The notes beneath the pieces were generated by a model. It had not been told where the DNA came from. It ran no database searches and worked only from the letters and a program-made list of their open reading frames with translations. Below are positions 10,364 to 18,979 of a stretch of 64,000 nt of DNA, piece by piece. Source of the stretch: Bacteroidota bacterium (GTDB lineage Bacteria > Bacteroidota > Ignavibacteria > Ignavibacteriales > Melioribacteraceae). The DNA lies in contig JAHJUE010000005.1 of assembly GCA_018829205.1 (NCBI GenBank), positions 124,001 through 188,000 on the forward strand, read 5' to 3'. The position numbers and the translations under genes are program-made. How positions within the stretch are numbered: the first letter of the stretch is position 1; every line of letters starts with the position of its first letter.

Positions 10364-10385
10364 TCTTTTATAATGAGGTTTTGAA

Positions 10386-10922
10386 GTGTCAAGAGTAGGA
10401 AAAAAACCTGTAGATATTAGCAACGTAACCGTAACTATAACGGATCAAACCGTAAAAGTTAAAGGTAAATTAGGTGAATTGGAAACCAAGGTTCATCCGA
10501 ATATTAAAGTTGAAGTTAAAGACGGAGAACTAATTGCTACCCGTCCTAATGACCAAAAAGAAAATAGAGCTCTTCATGGTTTAACTAGAGCTTTAATTCA
10601 AAATATGGTAACCGGTGTTACGGAAGGATTTACGAAAACATTGGATATAGTTGGTGTCGGTTATAAAGCAGAAATGAAAGGCAAAGGATTGTTTTTAACA
10701 ATTGGTTATTCACATCCAATTTATTTTATGCCTTCTGAAGAAATTACAATTGAAACTACTACTCCGACTCAAATTAAAGTATCGGGATTGGACAAGGAAT
10801 TAGTTGGATTGGTTGCTGCAAAAATTAGATCATTCAGAAAACCTGAACCTTATAAAGGCAAAGGTATTAAATACTCAGATGAAGTTATTGTTAAGAAAGC
10901 TGGCAAAACGGCCGGATCTTAA
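10386..10922 (+). CDS. rplF: 50S ribosomal protein L6
   Basis: L6 has two RNA-recognition-like domains and sits near the factor-binding site of the large subunit. The 178 residues begin MSRVGKKPVDI. They contain NMVTGVTEGFTKTLDIVGVG and the C-terminal GLVAAKIRSFRKPEPYKGKG with IKYSDE. The start is GTG at 10386, 22 nt after rpsH. Length and sequence are ordinary. Confidence 0.98.
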   Translation: MSRVGKKPVDISNVTVTITDQTVKVKGKLGELETKVHPNIKVEVKDGELIATRPNDQKENRALHGLTRALIQNMVTGVTEGFTKTLDIVGVGYKAEMKGKGLFLTIGYSHPIYFMPSEEITIETTTPTQIKVSGLDKELVGLVAAKIRSFRKPEPYKGKGIKYSDEVIVKKAGKTAGS

Positions 10923-10940
10923 TAGGAGATTGAAGATAAA

Positions 10941-11309
10941 ATGACACCAAAAAAAGTGAAATTAACGAACAAAAGAAGAAGACTTAGAATAAAGAAGAAT
11001 TTATTCGGTATTGCTGAAAAACCAAGAATGTCGGTTAACAGAAGCTTAACTCAAATATATGTTCAGCTTATTGACGACGTAAATAAGAAAACATTGGTTG
11101 CCGGTTCTTCATTATCAAAAGAAATTTCTGATCAAATTAAGAATGCGAAAAGCAAAATAGAGAAAAGTAAAATTGTTGGTACTTACGTTGCTAAAAAAGC
11201 AATTGAAGCCGGAATTGCAACTGTAGTTTTTGATAGAGGAACATACAGATACCACGGCAGAGTTAAAGCATTGGCTGACGGTGCTAGAGAAGGCGGGCTT
11301 AAGTTTTAG
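10941..11309 (+). CDS. rplR: 50S ribosomal protein L18
   Basis: L18 binds 5S rRNA together with L5. The 122 residues contain RRLRIKKNLFGIAEKPRMSV followed by NRSLTQIYVQLIDD. The C-terminal part has GTYVAKKAIEAGIATVVFDRG, then YRYHGRVKALADGAREGGLKF, the typical ending. A tRNA gene begins only 4 nt after its stop codon, which is unusual within this operon. Confidence 0.98.
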   Translation: MTPKKVKLTNKRRRLRIKKNLFGIAEKPRMSVNRSLTQIYVQLIDDVNKKTLVAGSSLSKEISDQIKNAKSKIEKSKIVGTYVAKKAIEAGIATVVFDRGTYRYHGRVKALADGAREGGLKF

Positions 11310-11313
11310 TAAT

Positions 11314-11384
11314 TGGCCGATCGTCTAATGGTAGGACTACGGGTTTTGGTCTCGTCAGTGGGGGTTCGAATCCTCCTCGGCCAA
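11314..11384 (+). tRNA. tRNA-Gln, anticodon UUG
   Basis: A full cloverleaf can be drawn. The acceptor stem TGGCCGA (11314-11320) pairs with TCGGCCA (11377-11383), and the discriminator base is A. The anticodon stem ACGGG/CTCGT closes a seven-base loop TTTTGGT with anticodon TTG, and the T arm has GGGGGTTCGAATCCTCC. CCA is not encoded. The gene lies 4 nt after rplR and 50 nt before rpsE on the same strand. It must therefore be cut out of the ribosomal-protein transcript, unless a hidden promoter serves it. Confidence 0.96.
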
Positions 11385-11434
11385 CAAAGTATAAATTAAA
11401 AATTGAGATTTACTGAAAGTAAGGAGAAGTTAAC

Positions 11435-11941
11435 TTGAAGCACAAGAAAGTATCGGGTCTTGAAAATCTGAAAGAAAAGATCGTACATATCAACCGTGTT
11501 GCAAAGGTTGTTAAAGGTGGTAGAAGATTCAGCTTTAACGCAATTGTTGTTGTTGGCGACGGTGAAGGACACGTTGGTGTTGGTTTAGGTAAAGCTAACG
11601 AAGTTACCGATGCAATTTCGAAAGGAATTGATGATGCTAAGAAAAACGTATATTATGTATCGATTATTAAAGGTACGATTCCTCACGAAATACTTGGAAA
11701 ATACGGTGCTGGAAAAGTATTGTTAAAACCTGCTTCCCCTGGTACTGGTCTAATTGCCGGCGGCGGTGTTCGCGCGGTTTTAGAATCTGCCGGCGTTCAA
11801 GATGTTTTAACTAAATCTCTTGGCTCAAGTAACCCTCATAACCAGGTTAAAGCAACATTAAACGGTCTGCTTAATTTAATTGATGCCGTTTCAATGGCTA
11901 ACAAACGCGGAATGAAGGTTGCAGAATTATTTAATTCGTAA
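11435..11941 (+). CDS. rpsE: 30S ribosomal protein S5
   Basis: S5 contributes to decoding accuracy and mRNA helicase activity. The 168 residues contain the N-terminal motif [20 protein letters not shown] with [18 protein letters not shown]. The C-terminal domain has [20 protein letters not shown] and [20 protein letters not shown]. The start is TTG at 11435 with AAGGAG upstream. It is separated from rplR by the tRNA-Gln gene instead of following directly. Confidence 0.98.
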   Translation: MKHKKVSGLENLKEKIVHINRVAKVVKGGRRFSFNAIVVVGDGEGHVGVGLGKANEVTDAISKGIDDAKKNVYYVSIIKGTIPHEILGKYGAGKVLLKPASPGTGLIAGGGVRAVLESAGVQDVLTKSLGSSNPHNQVKATLNGLLNLIDAVSMANKRGMKVAELFNS

Positions 11942-11952
11942 ACGAGGATACA

Positions 11953-12141
11953 ATGGCTAAGAAATTAAAAATAACACAAACTAGAAGCATTATTGATAGA
12001 CCAAAGGATCAGAAAAGGACAATAGAAGCATTGGGACTTGGAAGACCGAATTATGAAGTTGTTCATAACGATACACCTCAAATTAGAGGTATGATTAGAA
12101 AAGTTGCCCATTTAGTTAAATTTGAAGAAACAGAGGGATAA
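11953..12141 (+). CDS. rpmD: 50S ribosomal protein L30
   Basis: L30 is a small large-subunit protein absent from some bacteria. The 62 residues show the family pattern: [20 protein letters not shown], then [20 protein letters not shown] and [13 protein letters not shown]. It starts 11 nt after rpsE and ends 9 nt before rplO. Confidence 0.97.
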   Translation: MAKKLKITQTRSIIDRPKDQKRTIEALGLGRPNYEVVHNDTPQIRGMIRKVAHLVKFEETEG

Positions 12142-12150
12142 GAGGATTAA

Positions 12151-12615
12151 ATGGATATTCTAAGTAATTTAAAGTATGTAAAAGGTTCAAGAAAAAAAAT
12201 CAAACGTGTAGGTAGAGGTCAAGGCTCAACTAGAGGCGGTACTTCAACTCGCGGTATGAACGGTCAAAAATCTAGATCTGGTGCTAAATACAGAGCTTGG
12301 TTTGAAGGCGGTCAAATGCCTTTGCAAAGAAGAGTTCCAAAACGCGGATTCACTAATATTTTCAAAATTAAATACCAGGCTATTAATGTTGCCAAATTGC
12401 AAAAATTGGTAGACGATAAAAAAGTTACCGACGGCATTATTAACCCTGTGATTCTATATAAAAACGGAGTTATCTCAAAAGCGGTTGCTCCTTATAAAAT
12501 ATTAGGCGATGGTCAAATTTCAGTTAAATTGGAAATTGAAGCGCACGCCTTCAGCAATATCGCAAAAGAAAAAATTGAAGCTGCTGGTGGAACTATTAAA
12601 GAGATTAAAAATTAA
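12151..12615 (+). CDS. rplO: 50S ribosomal protein L15
   Basis: L15 is a late-assembly large-subunit protein rich in glycine and arginine at its N-terminus. The 154 residues contain KKIKRVGRGQGSTRGGTSTR, GGQMPLQRRVPKRGF and a C-terminal segment, KLEIEAHAFSNIAKEKIEAA, that matches the usual signature position. Its TAA shares one base with the ATG of secY, so the two are translationally coupled. Confidence 0.98.
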   Translation: MDILSNLKYVKGSRKKIKRVGRGQGSTRGGTSTRGMNGQKSRSGAKYRAWFEGGQMPLQRRVPKRGFTNIFKIKYQAINVAKLQKLVDDKKVTDGIINPVILYKNGVISKAVAPYKILGDGQISVKLEIEAHAFSNIAKEKIEAAGGTIKEIKN

Positions 12616-13955
12616 TGAGCAAAATACAAGATACCTTCAGAAATATTTTCAAAATTCATGAGTTAAGACAAAGGATTTTATATACTTTGGCTCTACTTGT
12701 GATTGTACGCGTCGGCTCCCATATTACTCTGCCGGGTATTGATGCGTCTTTATTATCCCAGGCAATGGCTAATAAAACATCGGATAACCTTTTTGGTCTT
12801 TACGATTTATTTGCCGGCGGGGCTTTCAGCAATGCCGCTATATTTGCTTTGGGTATTATGCCTTATATCAGTGCTTCCATTATTATTCAGCTGGGAGGCG
12901 CAGTTATTCCTTACTTCCAAAAACTTCAAAGAGAAGGGGAAGAAGGAAGAAAAAAGATTACTCAATTAACGCGCTACGGTACAGTGCTTATTTCTATGTT
13001 TCAGGCATTCGGCGTTGTTACAGGGATATTGTTGAATATCAATTTTAACGGACAACCAATTGTTCCTGTTGAAATTCAAGGATTTGGATTTACAATATCT
13101 GCGGTAATTATTTTAGTGGCCGGAACTATGATGATGATGTGGATGGGTGAGCAGATTACTGAAAAAGGTATTGGTAACGGTATTTCACTTATAATCTTTA
13201 TAAATATTATCAATAATTTACCTTTTGCCATGCTTGATGAATTTAGACTTATAAATGCAGGACAAAGAAACATTGTAATTGAAATCGTAATTTTAGCTTT
13301 TATGGTATTGGTTATAGCCGGTATTGTTTTGGTAACACAAGGTACAAGACGAATTCCGGTTCAATACGCAAAAAGAGTTGTCGGCAGAAAAGTTTACGGA
13401 GGTGTTACTCAGTATATTCCTTTAAGAGTAAATACAGCCGGCGTTATGCCTATTATATTTGCGCAATCTATCATGTTTATTCCAAATACGGTGTTATCTT
13501 TTTTCCCGGACAACGAATTTCTGCAATCATTGTCAGGATATTTTGATTATACATCTTTTACTTATTCGGCAATATACGGAGTCATGATAGTTTTCTTTAC
13601 ATATTTTTATACGGCTATAGCGTTTAATCCGCAGGATGTAGCTGAAAATATGAAAAAGCAGGGAGGTTTTATTCCAGGTATTCGTCCCGGAAAACAAACT
13701 TCGGAATTTATAGACAATATACTTACAAAGATTACACTTCCCGGTTCATTTTTTCTTGCAATTGTAGCTATACTCCCGGCTTTTGTTACACGTTTTGGAG
13801 TGACCGGAAATTTCGCTCAGTTTTTCGGCGGAACAAGTTTATTGATTATGGTTGGTGTAGCTTTGGATACTCTTCAGCAAATTGAATCTCATTTATTAAT
13901 GAGGCATTATGACGGGTTTATGAAATCCGGCAAAATGAAGGGCAGAAGAGCCTAA
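12615..13955 (+). CDS. secY: Protein translocase subunit SecY
   Basis: SecY is the channel subunit of the SecYEG translocon in the inner membrane. The 446 residues have the expected ten membrane segments. Conserved motifs include GIMPYISASIIIQL in the second segment region and VGGRKVYGG-like text (VVGRKVYGGVTQYIP) in the cytoplasmic loop, with GIRPGKQTSEFI before the last segments. The ATG overlaps the rplO stop by one base. No adk gene follows; map comes 12 nt later, as in several FCB-group genomes. Confidence 0.98.
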   Translation: MSKIQDTFRNIFKIHELRQRILYTLALLVIVRVGSHITLPGIDASLLSQAMANKTSDNLFGLYDLFAGGAFSNAAIFALGIMPYISASIIIQLGGAVIPYFQKLQREGEEGRKKITQLTRYGTVLISMFQAFGVVTGILLNINFNGQPIVPVEIQGFGFTISAVIILVAGTMMMMWMGEQITEKGIGNGISLIIFINIINNLPFAMLDEFRLINAGQRNIVIEIVILAFMVLVIAGIVLVTQGTRRIPVQYAKRVVGRKVYGGVTQYIPLRVNTAGVMPIIFAQSIMFIPNTVLSFFPDNEFLQSLSGYFDYTSFTYSAIYGVMIVFFTYFYTAIAFNPQDVAENMKKQGGFIPGIRPGKQTSEFIDNILTKITLPGSFFLAIVAILPAFVTRFGVTGNFAQFFGGTSLLIMVGVALDTLQQIESHLLMRHYDGFMKSGKMKGRRA

Positions 13956-13967
13956 TACGGTTTTAAT

Positions 13968-14729
13968 GTGATTTTAATTAAATCAAAAAAAGAAATTGAT
14001 GGGATTCGTGAAAGTTGTAAATTGGTTGCCGAAACACTGCAGCTTGTTAAGACTTATATAAAACCCGGTACAACGACGTTAGAGTTAGATAAAATTGCTG
14101 AAGATTACATAAGAAGTAATAATGCTGTTCCGGCTTTCAAAGGTTATTCTCAACCCGGAACAATTCCTTTTCCAGGTTCATTGTGTACGTCTGTTGATGA
14201 AGAAGTTGTTCATGGAATACCTGGGAACAGAGCATTAAAAGAAGGCGAAATAATTTCTATAGATGTAGGCGTTCTTAAAAATAATTATTACGGAGATGCT
14301 GCCCTTACAGTTGCGGTTGGAGAAATTTCCAAAGAAAAGCAAATGTTAATGGATGCAACTGAAAAGTCCCTTTATATCGGAATAGATCAAGCCGTTGCAG
14401 GAAACAGAATCGGAGATATTTCTTTCGCGGTGCAAGAGTTTATTGAAGCCAGGGGATTTTCGATTGTTAGGGAACTTTGCGGGCACGGTGTCGGAAAATA
14501 TTTACACGAAGATCCGCAAATACCTAATTTCGGTAGAAAAGGATCGGGCGCGTTAATAAAAAACGGTATGACTATTGCTATTGAACCGATGGTTAACCAA
14601 GGAAATTACAGTGTAAGTGTTGCTGATGACGGATGGACAGTTTTTACATCCGATAAAAAAACATCTGCACATTTTGAACACACAATTGCAATAATTGACG
14701 GAAAACCGGAAATACTAACAGTTAGATAA
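13968..14729 (+). CDS. map: Methionine aminopeptidase, type I
   Basis: This enzyme removes the initiator methionine from nascent proteins in the cytoplasm. The 253 residues carry the five metal ligands in their usual contexts: SIDVGV and YGDAALTV (two aspartates), ELCGHGVG (histidine), AIEPM and FEHTIAI (glutamates). It lacks the N-terminal zinc-finger extension, so it is type Ia. The start is GTG at 13968, giving the normal N-terminus ILIKSKKEIDGIR; a nearby ATG is out of frame. infA follows after 3 nt. Confidence 0.97.
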   Translation: MILIKSKKEIDGIRESCKLVAETLQLVKTYIKPGTTTLELDKIAEDYIRSNNAVPAFKGYSQPGTIPFPGSLCTSVDEEVVHGIPGNRALKEGEIISIDVGVLKNNYYGDAALTVAVGEISKEKQMLMDATEKSLYIGIDQAVAGNRIGDISFAVQEFIEARGFSIVRELCGHGVGKYLHEDPQIPNFGRKGSGALIKNGMTIAIEPMVNQGNYSVSVADDGWTVFTSDKKTSAHFEHTIAIIDGKPEILTVR

Positions 14730-14732
14730 AAT

Positions 14733-14951
14733 ATGGCTAAACAAGGACCAATTAAAGTAGACGGAGTTGTAACAGAAACATTACCAAACGCAAATTTTAA
14801 AGTTAAGCTTGATAATGGACATGAAATTCTAGCGCATATTTCCGGAAAAATGAGAATGCATTTTATTAAAATTTTAGTTGGTGATAAAGTTTCAATTGAA
14901 TTGTCACCTTACGACTTAAATAAAGGTCGTATCACATATAGATATAAATAG
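14733..14951 (+). CDS. infA: Translation initiation factor IF-1
   Basis: IF-1 is a 72-residue OB-fold protein that blocks the A site during initiation. The sequence [20 protein letters not shown], then [20 protein letters not shown] and [20 protein letters not shown], matches the family over its whole length. It lies between map and rpmJ, the common position of infA in alpha clusters of this kind. Confidence 0.98.
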   Translation: MAKQGPIKVDGVVTETLPNANFKVKLDNGHEILAHISGKMRMHFIKILVGDKVSIELSPYDLNKGRITYRYK

Positions 14952-14962
14952 TTGAGGAAGAA

Positions 14963-15076
14963 ATGAAAGTTCGAGCTTCTGTAAAAAAGATTTGCGAACA
15001 TTGCAAAATAATTAAAAGAAAAGGCGTTGTTAGAGTCATTTGTAAAAACGCTAAACACAAACAACGTCAAGGTTAA
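14963..15076 (+). CDS. rpmJ: 50S ribosomal protein L36 (zinc type)
   Basis: L36 is a tiny large-subunit protein of 37 residues here. It begins [20 protein letters not shown] and ends with [12 protein letters not shown]. It has the zinc ligands CxxC at 11-14, a third cysteine near 27 and a histidine near 32, so it is the zinc-binding form. GAGGAAG just upstream of the ATG acts as the ribosome binding site. It lies 11 nt after infA and 19 nt before rpsM. Confidence 0.97.
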   Translation: MKVRASVKKICEHCKIIKRKGVVRVICKNAKHKQRQG

Positions 15077-15095
15077 AATTTAGGAGGTTATTAAT

Positions 15096-15479
15096 TTGGC
15101 TCGTATCGCAGGTATAGATTTACCGAAACAGAAGAAAACTTATATTGGGTTAACCTACATTTATGGTATTGGCGATTCTGTTGCAAAAGAAATCCTAAAA
15201 AAAGCTAATGTAGATCCCGAAAAAAGAATTTCTGATCTAACAGAACAAGAAGTAGCGCAAATTCGCGCTATTATGACTTCTGATTACAAAGTTGAAGGAG
15301 CACTAAGAAGTGAAGTTCAACAGAACATTAAAAGATTAATGGATATTGGTTGCTACCGGGGTTTAAGACATCGTAGAAGTTTGCCGGCAAGAGGACAAAG
15401 AACTAGAACAAATTCTAGAACTCGTAAAGGTAAACGTAAAACAGTTGCCGGTAAAAAGAAAACACCAACTAAGAAATAA
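15096..15479 (+). CDS. rpsM: 30S ribosomal protein S13
   Basis: S13 is a head protein that contacts the P-site tRNA and forms bridges to the large subunit. The 127 residues begin [19 protein letters not shown] and contain the signature [20 protein letters not shown] with the arginine- and lysine-rich tail. The start is TTG at 15096, with AGGAGG upstream. The order rpmJ-rpsM-rpsK-rpsD-rpoA-rplQ is the standard alpha cluster. Confidence 0.98.
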   Translation: MARIAGIDLPKQKKTYIGLTYIYGIGDSVAKEILKKANVDPEKRISDLTEQEVAQIRAIMTSDYKVEGALRSEVQQNIKRLMDIGCYRGLRHRRSLPARGQRTRTNSRTRKGKRKTVAGKKKTPTKK

Positions 15480-15506
15480 TAAGGTTATAAACTAAGGAGT
15501 TTGGTT

Positions 15507-15893
15507 TTGGCAAAAGTAGTTAGAAAAACTAAAAAGAAAGTTCACGTTGATGCTGTAGGTGTTGCTCATGTTAAAGCATCATTTAATAATGTGATTGTTA
15601 CTTTAACTGATATTTACGGTAACACAATCTCATGGTCATCAGCTGGTAAAAACGGCTTCAAAGGTTCAAGAAAAAATACTCCCTTTGCTGCGCAAGTTAC
15701 TGCCGAAGCGGCTGCTAAAGAAGCTTATGATCTTGGTTTAAGAAAAATTGATGTTTTAGTAAAAGGACCTGGTTCCGGAAGAGAAGCCGCTATTAGAGCT
15801 TTAAATACAGCAGGTTTAGGAATTATGTCAATTAAAGATATTACACCAATTCCACATAACGGTTGCAGACCACCGAAACGTAGAAGAGTTTAA
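15507..15893 (+). CDS. rpsK: 30S ribosomal protein S11
   Basis: S11 forms the platform of the small subunit near the Shine-Dalgarno helix. It contains [37 protein letters not shown] and the C-terminal signature [20 protein letters not shown]. Two in-frame TTG codons are available. AAGGAG ends at 15499, only one base before the first TTG (15501) but seven before the second (15507). I therefore choose 15507, giving 128 residues starting MAKVVRKTK. Confidence 0.96.
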   Translation: MAKVVRKTKKKVHVDAVGVAHVKASFNNVIVTLTDIYGNTISWSSAGKNGFKGSRKNTPFAAQVTAEAAAKEAYDLGLRKIDVLVKGPGSGREAAIRALNTAGLGIMSIKDITPIPHNGCRPPKRRRV

Positions 15894-15909
15894 CTAGGAG
15901 AGAATTTTA

Positions 15910-16536
15910 ATGGCAAGATATACAGGCCCAAGCTGCAAATTATGCAGAAGAGAAAAACAGAAATTATTTTTGAAAGGCTCAAAGTGTCATTCGGAAAAAT
16001 GCCCGATTGAAACCAAAAATTACGCCCCGGGCCAGCATGGTTTAGGAAGAAGAGCTAAATTTTCTGAATTCGGTGTTCAGTTAAGAGAAAAACAAAAAGT
16101 AAAAAGAATTTATGGTTTATTGGAAACTCAATTCCATTCTTACTTCGAAAAAGCCAATAGACAAAAAGGTGTTACAGGCGAAAACCTGCTTAAGATGCTT
16201 GAAAGCAGATTAGATAACGTTGTATATAGACTTGGATTTTCTTCTTCTAGAAAATCTGCAAGACAATTAGTATTGCACAGACACGTTCTTGTTAACGGTA
16301 ATATCGTTAATATTCCTGCTTATATCTTATCTCCAGGCGATGTAATATCTATTAAAGATAAGAGCAAAAAACTTGACACAATACACAATTCTTTAAGAAG
16401 AACAAAAGATAATGTTTACAGCTGGATTCAAATTGATAAAGCCAGCCTATCCGGTACGTTTATGCAGATCCCAGAAAGAGATGAAATACCGGTTAACGCA
16501 AACGAACAATTGATTGTCGAGTTGTACTCCAAGTAA
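15910..16536 (+). CDS. rpsD: 30S ribosomal protein S4 (zinc type)
   Basis: S4 nucleates assembly of the small-subunit body and can act in antitermination. The 208 residues begin MARYTGPSCKLCRREKQKLF and have an N-terminal cysteine cluster (C9, C12, then CHSEKC near 26-31) that makes a zinc site, as in Bacillus-type C+ S4. The S4 RNA-binding domain (LESRLDNVVYRLGFSSSRKS, then ARQLVLHRHVLVNG) is intact. Confidence 0.98.
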   Translation: MARYTGPSCKLCRREKQKLFLKGSKCHSEKCPIETKNYAPGQHGLGRRAKFSEFGVQLREKQKVKRIYGLLETQFHSYFEKANRQKGVTGENLLKMLESRLDNVVYRLGFSSSRKSARQLVLHRHVLVNGNIVNIPAYILSPGDVISIKDKSKKLDTIHNSLRRTKDNVYSWIQIDKASLSGTFMQIPERDEIPVNANEQLIVELYSK

Positions 16537-16566
16537 TTTTTTAATGAATAAAATAGAGGAATCTAA

Positions 16567-17562
16567 ATGAGCTATCCGTTCATAAAGATGCCTGATAAAG
16601 TTGTTTTAGAAGAAACATCAGCAACTGAATCTTATGGTAAATTTACAGTTCAGCCCTTAGAAAGAGGTTTCGGAGTTACTCTCGGAAATTCTTTTAGAAG
16701 AGTTTTACTATCATCTTTAACAGGCGCGGCAATTAATGCTATCAGAGTTGAAGGTGTATTACATGAGTTTACCAATATTCCGGGCGTTAAAGAAGATGTT
16801 ACGGATTTTATTCTTAACTTGAAAAAAGTGAGAATAAAAATTCTGAATAAAAAAGCTACGAAATTAGAATTGAATCTTTCAGGTCCGTACGAACTTAAAG
16901 CTAAGGATCTTCAAGATGCTTGTCCGGATATCGAAATTTTAAATCCCGATCAATATTTAGCTACGTTAAACGAATCTGCTAAATTAGTTATGGAATTAAG
17001 ATATGGATTCGGTAAAGGATATGTTCCTTCAAACGAACAAAATTTAGCCGATCAAACAATCGGCCTTATTCCTATCGATTCAATTTATACGCCTATTAGA
17101 AGCGTACGTTACGACGTTGAAAACGTTCGTATCGGTGAAAAAAATGATTATGAAAAATTGACCTTAGAAATTAAAACAGACGGCTCAATTACTCCTGAAG
17201 AAGCTTTGTCTGATTCAGGCAAAATCCTAAAAGATCATATAAATCTGTTTATTAACTTTGACGCTGAACCTGAAGTTGATAAAGTTGAAAGCGAAAAAGA
17301 CGCTGAGTTTGAAAGAATCCGTAAAATATTAATAACAAGTGTTGATGATTTGGAATTAAGTGTTCGTTCTCATAACTGCTTAAAAGCTGCCAATATTAAA
17401 ACCCTTGGCGATCTAGTAGGTAAAGACGAATCAGAAATGCTTAAATTCAGAAACTTCGGCAGAAAATCATTAGCTGAACTTATTGAGATTGTAGAAAATT
17501 ATGGTCTTGAGTTTGGTATGGATGTCGATAAATACGTAAACGAAAAAACAGAGAATAACTAA
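16567..17562 (+). CDS. rpoA: RNA polymerase alpha subunit
   Basis: The alpha dimer is the assembly platform for RNA polymerase. Its C-terminal domain contacts UP elements and activators. The 331 residues contain the N-terminal dimerisation motif PLERGFGVTLGNSFRRVLLS with IPGVKEDVTDFILNLK. After a linker comes the C-terminal domain with SVRSHNCLKAANIKTLGDLV followed by LKFRNFGRKSLAEL. Length is normal. Confidence 0.99.
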   Translation: MSYPFIKMPDKVVLEETSATESYGKFTVQPLERGFGVTLGNSFRRVLLSSLTGAAINAIRVEGVLHEFTNIPGVKEDVTDFILNLKKVRIKILNKKATKLELNLSGPYELKAKDLQDACPDIEILNPDQYLATLNESAKLVMELRYGFGKGYVPSNEQNLADQTIGLIPIDSIYTPIRSVRYDVENVRIGEKNDYEKLTLEIKTDGSITPEEALSDSGKILKDHINLFINFDAEPEVDKVESEKDAEFERIRKILITSVDDLELSVRSHNCLKAANIKTLGDLVGKDESEMLKFRNFGRKSLAELIEIVENYGLEFGMDVDKYVNEKTENN

Positions 17563-17582
17563 ATTCTGTAAAAGGTAGAATA

Positions 17583-18149
17583 ATGAGACACGGAGTTAAA
17601 GGTAGAAAATTAGGTAGAACATCAAGTCACCGCAAGGCAACTTTAGAAGCTCTTGCAACTTCTTTGTTCAAGCATAAAAAAATTAAAACAACTTTGGCAA
17701 AAGCTAAAACTGCTAAAACTTTTATTGAACCGCTTATTACTAAAGCAAAAAATGATTCCGTTCACGCTAGAAGACTAATTGCTAGCCAGATTAATGAACG
17801 CAAAGTTGTTCAGGAATTGTTTAATGTTATTGTTCCGAAAATTGGGGACAGACCGGGCGGTTATTTAAGAGTAGTTAAATTAGGTCAAAGATTCGGCGAT
17901 GCGGCTCAAATGGCAATATTAGAATTAGTTGATTTTAATGACGTTGCCTCTAAAAAGAAAGAGTCTGCTCCAAAAGCGAAAGCTAAAGCTGAACCAAAAC
18001 AAAAAGCTGAAGCAAAACCAAAAGCTGCCGCTAAAGTAAAAGAAGAAGATGTTCAGGATGCAAATGTTATTGAAGAAACTGCTGAAGTAAAAACAGATGA
18101 AAATATAGAAGAAAAAAAAGAAGACTCAGCAGAAAAAGAAAATAAATAA
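17583..18149 (+). CDS. rplQ: 50S ribosomal protein L17 with charged C-terminal tail
   Basis: L17 lies near the tunnel exit. The first 120 or so residues are the normal protein (MRHGVKGRKLGRTSSHRKAT, then TTLAKAKTAKTFIEPLITKA, RVVKLGQRFGDAA). About 65 more residues form a low-complexity tail, first rich in alanine and lysine (repeats of PKAKAK type), then strongly acidic. The total is 188 residues, well beyond the usual length. Such tails occur in several Bacteroidota relatives; what the tail does is unknown. A terminator follows directly. Confidence 0.97.
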   Translation: MRHGVKGRKLGRTSSHRKATLEALATSLFKHKKIKTTLAKAKTAKTFIEPLITKAKNDSVHARRLIASQINERKVVQELFNVIVPKIGDRPGGYLRVVKLGQRFGDAAQMAILELVDFNDVASKKKESAPKAKAKAEPKQKAEAKPKAAAKVKEEDVQDANVIEETAEVKTDENIEEKKEDSAEKENK

Positions 18150-18170
18150 ATATCTTCTTAAAAAATTTGA

Positions 18171-18210
18171 AAAAGAGCAGCCGGAATTTTACGGGTGCTC
18201 TTTTTTATTA
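18171..18210 (+). terminator. Terminator of the ribosomal superoperon
   Basis: The arms GAGCAGCCG and CGGGTGCTC pair with one mismatch around an AT loop. An A run upstream and TTTTTT downstream extend the helix. It lies 21 nt after the rplQ stop and ends the long cluster that begins before the window. Confidence 0.85.
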
Positions 18211-18230
18211 TTATGAAACGAGCCGTGAAA

Positions 18231-18261
18231 ATTTTTAAGTGCAAAAAATTAATTATATTTG
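18231..18261 (+). promoter_or_regulatory. Promoter-like site before engB (TAnnTTTG type)
   Basis: TATATTTG at 18254-18261 is an exact match to the Bacteroidota -7 consensus TAnnTTTG. A T-rich stretch (ATTTTT) lies at the right distance for a weak -33 element. It stands 39 nt before engB and just after the superoperon terminator, which is where a promoter is needed. Confidence 0.5.
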
Positions 18262-18300
18262 GCGGGTTTCATTCAGTCTAAAAAAAACAGTTGTTAACAG

Positions 18301-18882
18301 ATGAAAGATGTACGTTTTGTAAAATCTGTTTTTATGCTTAGCGATCTTCCTAAAGATAATTTGCCCGAAGTTGTTCTATGCGGCAGATCAAATGTAGGGA
18401 AGTCCTCTTTCATAAATTCTTTGTTTAATAAAAAAGGTTTGGCTAAAACCAGCTCTTCGCCCGGCAAAACTAGGTCTTTGAATTATTACCTTGTGGAAAA
18501 TAAATTTTATATAGTTGATTTGCCCGGATTCGGATACGCCAAAGTATCAAAAACCGAAAGAGAAAAGTGGCAAAAGCTTGTCGAAAACTATTTGAGATCC
18601 GAAAGAAATATTGCTTTGACTTTTCATTTTGTCGACAGCAGACATCATCCCACAAATCTTGACGAATTACTGAACGGTTTTCTTCGTGAAATTGAAATTC
18701 CTTATACGATTATTCTTAGCAAAATTGATAAGTTAAAACAAGCGGAACTTGCAAAATCTAAAAAAGAAATTAAATCATATTTCCCTGAATTAATTTTCGG
18801 GCATAATCTGCTTGAGTATTCTTCCGTAAAAGGAACCGGTAAAAAAGAAATAATTAAAAGACTTTCTGCGTTATTCACATAA
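18301..18882 (+). CDS. engB: Ribosome biogenesis GTPase EngB/YsxC
   Basis: EngB is a cytoplasmic GTPase needed for large-subunit assembly. The 193 residues contain the P-loop GRSNVGKSSFIN, the switch-region SSSPGKTRSLNYY, the G3 motif DLPGFGYAKV and the G4 motif SKIDKL (where many have TKxD). The length matches this single-domain family. It has its own promoter-like site and is followed by an AT-rich gap of 97 nt. Confidence 0.96.
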   Translation: MKDVRFVKSVFMLSDLPKDNLPEVVLCGRSNVGKSSFINSLFNKKGLAKTSSSPGKTRSLNYYLVENKFYIVDLPGFGYAKVSKTEREKWQKLVENYLRSERNIALTFHFVDSRHHPTNLDELLNGFLREIEIPYTIILSKIDKLKQAELAKSKKEIKSYFPELIFGHNLLEYSSVKGTGKKEIIKRLSALFT

Positions 18883-18979
18883 TGTATTTTTGCTAAACTT
18901 TTTTTATTATTATAAGTTCTTTTAATTAAACTAATACAGTCAGCTTGGTTTATCCTAAATTATAAAATAAAGCAATAAA

